From positions 365,245,238 to 365,309,237 of the forward strand of contig NC_085138.1 of NCBI RefSeq assembly GCF_035046485.1: a stretch of DNA of 64,000 nucleotides. Direction: 5' to 3'. The notes under the pieces are model-generated. The model did not search any database, was not told the origin of the DNA, and saw only the letters and a program-made list of their open reading frames with translations. Positions 57,136-64,000 of this stretch are shown here, in pieces. The translations under genes and the position numbers were made by a program. Source of the stretch: Aedes albopictus. Its lineage: Eukaryota > Arthropoda > Insecta > Diptera > Culicidae. The stretch's first letter is position 1, and each line of letters begins with the position of its first letter.

Positions 57136-58648
57136 AAAATGCACATCATGTTAGAATTAGAATAATCAGCCAAATTTACCCGAATTTGTGAATATATCAT
57201 TGCATTATCTTCACTGCTTCAAGGGGAACTTTATTCTATTGAAAATCCATTTTGTGATAAATGGCTTGGGGGGCCAAGTTATTGTTATCAATAGTATGAA
57301 TACTCCTTCATGATGGATAATGACACCGGCACCCATCTTCGGTTTAGTATCACCCATATTCTTCGAGTTTTGTTCCAAAGACTAGCGCGCTGAGATCTAT
57401 TATTTTGCACCGCCAGATATTTAAATTTTCCAGCATATAACTCATCACGCCGCCGAATTAAACATTTTTTCAATAATTTATGCAATGTCATTGATTCAAT
57501 TAAAGACGTTTTAAGATGTGCGAGCAGTTATTAAAACAAAGACATACCTGAGGATCTGCATACCACTTAGATGCCAGAGACAAATAGACCTAATTCTGAC
57601 AAAAAAAAATCCATCCTAGATATGTCAGAGTCATAATTACTTAGAGAGTTAGTGTCTTTGGTAAAGTTGTTTGATAAGTCAAAAACTTACAGCTGATTTA
57701 CTATTGGATGTGAGATTTAGACACACTGAGCGACGCTAATTAAAAGTTTACATTAGTTTAGAATTTCTCAAAAAGTTTTCAACAAATTTTGACTAGTTGA
57801 GAAACTTTGTTTTGGCAAAATCTTTGGGTACTTTATAAGAAGTTACAACATGTTGAATATTTTTTTAATAAATATAAAGTGCATGATTTTTCAAAATTTC
57901 AACTACCACTAGTCAGTTAGAAACTTGATCCAAACGGTTTTTAAACTGAAAATTCTTGACAAGATTTCCAAAGACATCAACATTCTAAAAGTCTTAAATC
58001 TAAGTAATTAGAGTCCTGAGATATATGAATTTCAATTTCGTAGGTGTTACGTCTGTTTGTCGGCGATTCTTGTTATATCAAAAATAGATGTAACACTGAC
58101 GTAATATCCATCCCATATATTTCAAGATCCTAACTATTTAGACAGTTAGTGTCCTCGACAAAATTGTTTGGCTGGTCAAGAACTTTCAATTGATGGGCCG
58201 TATGATTTCAAATCGTTCCACTAGGAGGCGCTAGAAGGCATTTTTTAGTTTAACTGATCTCAGGATCGTGATTAATTGGAAAGATGGTTGCTTCATTAAA
58301 GTTGTTTGGTAGATCAAGGACTTCCAGTTTAATTGCCGTATGGTATTAATTTCTGCCACACAGTGGAAGTAGTTGCAAATTTTCAAAAGCATGGCAATTT
58401 TATTAATTACCCAAAACACATTCAACAAGCCGTAACTTTTTGTAAAATATATCAAAAATTCTCAAATTTTGACTGATAGTTCCTGATCTTGTTATCTGTA
58501 ATTTCTACAATATTGGACTTGATTGGTTAGCTCTACACAAAGATGGAGTGCTTTAAGCAGAATCATATTCTTGACTGTTGTTCTATTAACTCTTATATCT
58601 AAGGAATAAGTGAATCAAATCAAATTAAATTTTGAAAGTTAAGAATTA
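57136..58648. repeat. Degenerate roughly 130-150-bp tandem units, AGTTAGTGTC...GTTGTTTG type
   Basis: From about 57640, units with TTAGTGTC(T/C)T, AAA(G/A)TTGTTTG and GTCAA(A/G)AACTT recur with a GGAGGCGCTAG word at 58226. They are distantly similar to the 31255-31850 tract. The portion 57136-57640 has no recognised feature. Confidence 0.4.
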
Positions 58649-58905
58649 CACTATCCGTCATAAGTACGGACTCACAAAAAGTATTGCAACAATATTGCAT
58701 CACCCTGACTCACTTCGATATCTCTAAAACCAGAACACCTGCGAAAATGCCGCCTTCAGAAAAAATGTTGCTTTTGTTCTTCTGAATAACTTTCCTGAAG
58801 ACAGCATCTTTGAAACTCCTCAGGTTTTGGAGATATCGAGGTGAGTCAGGGTGATGCAAAATTGTTGCAATACTTTTTGTGAGTCCGTACTTATGACGGG
58901 TAGTG
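58649..58905. mobile_element. 257-bp TA-flanked MITE
   Basis: The ends are CACTATCCGTCATAAGTACG and, reversed, CACTACCCGTCATAAGTACG. The arms extend about 80 bases. TA flanks both sides (58647-58648 and 58906-58907). Confidence 0.85.
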
Positions 58906-59550
58906 TATATATTGATCTTTGATTACAATTTGATTTGAATACAAGATGTCCAAAGTGAAAAAAAGTTCCAGCTTGTAGAATACTTTTCAAGAAATTCTAA
59001 TCCCTTGCCTGCTTTTGCAAAATGGACTTCTAGTTGCAAAAACTCGCATCTATTGGTAAATCAACTGCAAGTCCTTTACTTACCAAACAACTTTGCCGAA
59101 GCAATCGTATTTCTATTTAATAGGGATCCTGAGATGTATGAAATTTAAAATTGGTAAGTTCTTCAGCGCCGCCTGTTGGTGGAACTCAAACTATCCATCA
59201 ACTGTAAGTCTTTGACCAACTTAATAACTTTGTAATTTCGTCAGTGTTTCGTCTGTTGACCACTGATATCACAGACATTTTCGGTTTGAGTGGTATTTGA
59301 TTACGATTGAACAATTTTACAATATCGTAGTACAATTACATCGTAGATTTGGGCCAAACACCATCTCCCCCGTCCTTCAGAAGTCTACGTAGTTTATGAA
59401 CGGGCAATGGTACGTAATTTATAAACGATATCTTGAAAAAGAGCTCATACACAACAAGAACGAAACTGTTTTGAATATAAAACTACGTTTGTCCAATTCA
59501 GAAGCCGTCCAAGCCAGAAAGATTTGGTTTTTTCCACAGAACTTTTTTTT
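58906..59550. other. No firm feature; degenerate repeat words
   Basis: GTTTGGTAAG and GGCGGCGCTGAAG-like words link it to the flanking degenerate tandem family. Confidence 0.3.
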
Positions 59551-59732
59551 CGTGACGTTACAACGCAAACTTCAACCAGGTGAAACTCAGGCTTCCGTGA
59601 ACCGATTTTCTTTTTTTCAGTTGCATTTGAAAGATCTTTTCGAGTACAAAGAGCATACAAAATTTCATATTTGTAACGTTTTCCGTATTTGCATAAAATT
59701 TGAAAATGTTGATTTTTCGTGACGTTACAACG
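59551..59732. repeat. Second cluster of the CGTGACGTTACAACG motif
   Basis: Exact copies at 59551-59565 and 59718-59732, 167 bases apart, each followed by GCAA. Probably the other part of the same element as 56708-57135. Confidence 0.65.
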
Positions 59733-60117
59733 CAATAAAACCCATGCTATGATCAGCCATATTCCAGAATTGTAAAGTCTTCCGATTAAAAATCTTTTCA
59801 TGCTAAAAAAAATCTTCATACATTTATCTACAAATGATGGAAGACTTTTGAAAAATCAGTGTATTGATGTTTAAAATACGACAGTTTGGATGAAAAGTGT
59901 GCCTAAAAGACTTAAAATCACGATTTTTATGTTAATCTTGATCGTCGTTCAATTTATATTTATTGTCACACTAATATCATGTCAAATACATTTTTGGATG
60001 ACAAAAGTATTGTAGAATGTGATAAAAATGCCAAATATGCCATAACTCAACTTTGAAAAATTGGTATTGATGATACGGGGCCCGTAGAATGTGTCAATTA
60101 CATATTTTTTCTGTGTA
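59733..60117. other. No feature recognised
   Basis: AT-rich. Confidence 0.3.
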
Positions 60118-60345
60118 TGATGACATTAGATATGCCTGACAGATGGCATTGGATAGGTCTGAAAGACGTCTTATAATGTGTCTGAAAGATGACATGAGAT
60201 GTTTCTGAAAGATGACACTAGATATGCCTGAAAGATGGCATTGGATAAGTCTGAAAGACGGCTTATGGTATGTTTGAAAGATGACATGAGATATGTCTGA
60301 AAAATGACACAAGATATGTCTGAGAGGTGACATAAGATATACAGA
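60118..60345. repeat. 23-bp minisatellite with a 92-bp higher-order period
   Basis: About ten units of GATGACATGAGATATGTCTG type plus AAA. Variant units (GATGGCATTGGATA, GACG(T/G)CTTAT) recur every four units, for example GATGGCATT at 60142 and 60234. Confidence 0.85.
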
Positions 60346-60608
60346 CACTGGATATACCTATCTTCTTACATATACTTCTCAGAAATGATATGTGTCTGAA
60401 ATAAGTGCCTTTAGAGAATTCGAAGAAGTTCTGTTGAGAAATAAATGAAAAAATTCCTAAACTCTTTGCAGAGTTCCTAGGAAAATCTTGTAAACACCTC
60501 AATGCAATCTTTGAAACTATCTTTAACGAATTCCTAATGAAAACTCTTGAAGATTGAATTTTGATGGACTTTATGGAAAATGTATCTTTCAATTTTCCAA
60601 ATAAAATA
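60346..60608. other. Degenerate AGAAATTCCTAAACTC-type repeat
   Basis: Words such as GAATTCCTAATG and AGTTCCTAGG recall 36830-37620. Confidence 0.3.
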
Positions 60609-61612
60609 CCCAAGTAATTACTAAGTGTTAAAATAGCATATCTTCAGCATTATAGTAGACACTACGACAAGACACTTAATGCTAATTGGTCGTATATGCG
60701 CCTATAGTGCTACCTCACAGCAGATTTTAGCAAAATAACGGGCTGTCTGAGTGCAGCCCCTTCAGGAACGTTGAAGCGTAACGCTTCGTCGACCAAAACA
60801 AAACAAAAAAAGATTTACGTCTGCTTCTCGCTTTTTCCGCTTGCTCGTCCTTGCACACTCTAGTTAATGCTAAGCGGAGCTTTTTTGCATGTTTTAGTTT
60901 TTATTGCGGTTAGAACTTACGATCTGGAGATTATTCTTTCATGTTTGGTTCTCTTGTTTCTGCTCTACGCTACAGGATATGCTACAGCTGTGCCGACAGT
61001 GTGCGCTGATTTTATCCCTAATACGAATAATGAATTGTTTCAGCTTCAGCTCCAACACCCGATACTTGTTTTCAGAGAGATATTCCATTGTGTATGAAGC
61101 ATTTTCATACCTTCTTTGGTCTAGAATATGATTCGCTGTTCTGAATTGATTCGCCAAAGCATCTACCGATTCGGCACATATTTTTTCGACGATGGCCATG
61201 TTCCCAATCCGAACCAGCTACAGCAATGTTTACTGCGGAGGTTTTGGATAAGTAAGAGTAAAACGAATAAGCAACTCAACAGAAGAGGCACAGATTCTGT
61301 AAGATCTAGAGTAGAATAGAGTCAGTATGCACAGTCAGACTCATAACATATCCCCCATACTCTTTGTTCTTAGCATTGCCCAGGTTCATCATCATCATTT
61401 GAAGAGCAGTTAAAAAGCATTCTGGATGCTGTCAAGCGAAAACGTTTAAGCAGTTGAAATGCTAATTTACAGCCGAAAGCTTTTGAGCAGGATAGCTTAT
61501 GCTAATTCAAGTCAGCTATGCAATTGAACTGCTTATCTAGGGCAGCAAGCAGTTCAAATGCTTAATACGGTCTGCTTCACGGCTCAAATTCAAATGCTCT
61601 TGGTTACCTGGG
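60609..61612. mobile_element. Possible 1.0-kb TA-flanked element with short CCCA(A/G)GTAA ends
   Basis: The left end is CCCAAGTAA and the right end, reversed, is CCCAGGTAA. TA occurs outside both (60607-60608 and 61613-61614). The inverted ends are short, so this is tentative. It contains an 86-codon - strand ORF. Confidence 0.35.
60939..61199 (-). CDS. Hypothetical 86-aa ORF with coding-like composition
   Basis: It starts at an ATG (61199) in a GGAACATGG context and runs 86 codons. The composition is helical and charged: ALANQF, LDQRRYEN, EYLSENKYR, then LKLKQFIIRIRDK. A Cys/His cluster HCRHSCSISC follows near the end. It looks more like real coding sequence than its neighbours, but I recognise no family. 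It may be a fragment carried by the element around it. Confidence 0.25.
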   Translation of the reverse strand: MAIVEKICAESVDALANQFRTANHILDQRRYENASYTMEYLSENKYRVLELKLKQFIIRIRDKISAHCRHSCSISCSVEQKQENQT

Positions 61613-61727
61613 TAGTTCATTACTTCTAAGGGATTTTTGAAGGAAAATTGCACTACCTCACCTGTCAGTTACTTCAGATCATGTTCTACGTAATCAAAAG
61701 TAATGAGCTGAATTTTTGTATGATGAT

Positions 61728-61924
61728 AAGGTGAACTCTCCGTTGCTCCGTTCCTTGTCTAATTTGATGCTGTTAGATCAAAACTTTGGAAAACTGCGCT
61801 GATGAAAAGACAAAACTTGGAGAAAACAACAACACAGTTTTTCAATGTTTTGCTCAAACAGCATCAAATTAGACAAGGATTTATTTCAGCTACGCTTTCT
61901 GCAGAAACGGAGAATTAACTCCTA
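61728..61924. repeat. Inverted repeat, about 197 bp
   Basis: Arms share CCTTGTCTAATTTGATGCTG and an outer TCTCCGTT word. The right arm is longer by an insertion of about 20 bases. Confidence 0.6.
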
Positions 61925-62706
61925 ATCATATAAATATTCAACCATTACTACAAAACTAGTACTTCACCGATCGTGCCCTATTAACATCCCATTGTATGTT
62001 TCCGAGAATTTAAATTGACATGCAACGTCCAAACATGTACTGCCCCCCTAATACGCACGCGGAGACTTCGGAGCCTTGACCAAACCATTTGGAACTATTC
62101 CAAGGCTCCCGCATTAACCGCCCATTAGCCCATTCGATGACGATTTAAATCCGACCACCTTTCAGCAAAATAAGAAACAAAAACCAGCGCGTCCACCCAT
62201 GTTGCGTCGTCGTCTACCCGCATCGTCCATAAGGCTATTAAATTAATCCGATACCCGAGCGCGCATGCATACGAAAACCAACCATTCGATCAAGTGGTCG
62301 ATCACCTCCGCAGGCACTAACCACTTCAGACTCCTTCAACAACACGCTCAGTCCGATCTGATGCGGTGCGGTGCGATGGTGTGTCCTAGTTTTGTTGGTC
62401 CATCGAATGCGTCGCACTTGTGTCGCCTTGTCTTGCGTCAAAAGCGGAGAAACGGCGTTCTGCGTGGGTGTGTCCGAATGGCACCTGGCGCCCCTTTCTC
62501 GCCAGCTAGCAGCCAGCGTCGTAGTCGTCGTTGTTGGCGTTGTTGAGACTCTTCTTGGTCACTTCCAACTGGTTGACTTTTGGCGCGTCCATATCTCGAA
62601 AGCTTCAAGTTCAAGTGGATATTGAAATTTTTGGAAAGCAGGGCTTTTAGTAGATCAAGTTCATCCCGATATGGAATAGCTCTTGTTGAATGTTGCTACT
62701 AATGGG
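61925..62706. other. GC-richer single-copy-looking segment
   Basis: 62030-62560 is repeat-free with CGTCGTCG and GCGCATGCATACG words. Overlapping ORFs on both strands are short and lack motifs. Confidence 0.3.
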
Positions 62707-63097
62707 CAGTGTTGAGAATACTCACTTGCGAAAAGTTATACTCACTTGCTTCTATCTCAGTCCAGAAGCATGCTATCAAAAAATGATGTTTGAAGGGCTT
62801 TTAGATTGTAGTTCAATTTAAAAGTTTGCCGAATAAAGTAAAGGTCGCAGACGCATACCAAAACCGTGAGAGAGCTGTGAGCACAAGGTGAGTATGAATT
62901 TCACGAATTTTACTCACCTCGTACTCACAGCTCTCTCACAACTTTGGTATGCGTCTGCGATCTTTACTTTATTCGGCAAACTTTTAGATTAAACTACAAT
63001 CCAAAAACCCTTCGAACATCATTTTTTGATAGCATGCTACTGGACTGAAACAGAAGCAAGTGAGTATCACTCTTGCAAGTGAGTATTCTCAACACTG
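62707..63097. mobile_element. 391-bp near-perfect palindromic hAT MITE
   Basis: The termini are CAGTGTTGAGAATACTCACT and its complement. The octamer CTAATGGG flanks both sides exactly (62699-62706 and 63098-63105). Arms of about 180 bases match closely, so the whole element folds on itself. Confidence 0.9.
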
Positions 63098-63105
63098 CTA
63101 ATGGG

Positions 63106-64000
63106 GAGGTGAGTGTGTGACGACAATTGGCTTCTTTAGCGCTGTTGAGATAATTCCATATTCTGTACCTGCATGCCAAACTGAGCCGAAATCCAAATTT
63201 TTATGAATTTTGGTGCCAGGGATCCTATTTAAAAATCAGTTTGAAGTTTGAATGGGAGCGTTTTGTCGAATCATCCCTCGTAGCGTTTTGTACTGGACGG
63301 AGCTGTCATGTAGTTGTCCAGCTGTCAAAAGGTGATTTCGAAAAATCTCTTTGAAATTGATTTTAAGTACCAAAATAATGTTCTAAAAATTTGAAAAAAG
63401 TAATCGTGGTTCAGAAAAAGGTTTGTTTGTTTGTTTTATTAACGACCTTTTAACTCAAGTGAGTCATTCAGGTCGACCAAGCATACATATTTTATATAAA
63501 CTAAAACTAAACTACAATTCAACTCTTTTATTTTTAACACGTTTGTAAAAGGTGCTCTTTAGTATAAAAGCAAAAAATCAATACATTTTAAATTTTAAAA
63601 CCCAATTGGCTTCAAGAGGTAGCAAAGTTTTAAGCTTGTTTGGTAGATTAAATTAAATTTTGCAAGCGATCTAAACTAACTTTTTTTTTTATTCCTAAAA
63701 CATTTTTAGACGAGATTTGAAGATTTATAACAGATACATACAAATTCATATATCCAGAGTATCATATGTCCATTGGGACTCTCCAATTCTGATGATTATT
63801 TACAAAATTTGGTTTATCTTATGTCTACATAGCTGTTATCAAAGTTTTGGTACAATTGCTGAAGTTCTAGGAAAACTCTTGCTCGAATCGATGTAAAAAT
63901 CTCTTATGCAATTACCGAAAATGCTATCTGAAGAAAAGGTAAAAAAATTGTCGGAATTCATGACTAATGTTTTTGCCTTTCTCGTACACCAAGGTGTACC
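63106..64000. other. No gene seen to the window edge
   Basis: A GTTTGTTTGTTTGTTTT run at about 63421 precedes CGACCTTTTAACTCAAGTG, a likely dispersed repeat. No further feature. Confidence 0.3.

Overview
The window looks like genomic DNA of an Aedes mosquito (Aedes aegypti or Ae. albopictus; the species cannot be fixed from the sequence alone). The evidence is spliced protein-coding genes with arthropod-type content, AT-rich DNA packed with nested transposons, and several copies of a tRNA-derived SINE. That SINE has a tRNA-like head, a conserved body and a GAA-triplet tail, which matches Feilai, a family described from Ae. aegypti. Two assembly gaps of exactly 500 N are present (27158-27657 and 52658-53157).

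Only two convincing host genes are present. (1) On the + strand, a four-exon gene (coding exons 1118-1158, 3047-3284, 3346-5157 and 11320-11352) encodes a 707-residue ZAD/C2H2 zinc-finger protein, a presumed nuclear transcription factor. An Inr/DPE-type promoter lies about 180 bases upstream of the ATG. The last exon encodes only ten residues, including the final histidine of the sixth finger, and sits behind a 6.2-kb intron filled with transposons. (2) On the - strand (23248-21953), an intronless coding region encodes the PQBP1 homologue, a WW-domain splicing factor. The genes are about 10 kb apart, converge, and are separated by mobile DNA.

From left to right, the rest of the window is as follows. 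1-430: 3' remnant of a non-LTR reverse transcriptase. 5.7-10.9 kb (inside intron 3): a hAT-type MITE, a Jockey-like reverse-transcriptase remnant, and a hAT-like element split by a 1.9-kb poly(A)-tailed insertion. 13.5-14.8 kb: decayed BEL/Pao-type gag. 16.0-21.1 kb: two inverted copies of a foldback-like element with minisatellite termini, one carrying a Feilai SINE. 23.5-27.8 kb: a cluster of MITEs. 29.6-35.0 kb: one Feilai copy split by a 5.2-kb inverted-repeat element that holds satellites. 37.7-39.2 kb: two palindromic or inverted-repeat elements. 42.1-47.1 kb: a Feilai split by a TA-flanked element, then an endonuclease/reverse-transcriptase retrotransposon split by two DNA elements. 48.8-49.3 kb: a near-identical tandem duplication. 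51.5-52.7 kb: a 24-bp minisatellite running into a gap. 54.4-63.1 kb: Feilai, a Helitron, a second SINE, MITEs, and arrays carrying a conserved TGACGTTACAACG motif.

No operon, tRNA gene, rRNA gene or CRISPR array is supported. The window's main interest is the transposon stratigraphy. Several insertions have exact target-site duplications or an empty-site copy within the window, so the order of events can be read directly. The best candidates for undescribed biology are the foldback pair, the 5.2-kb element inside Feilai, and the poly(A)-tailed noncoding insertion.
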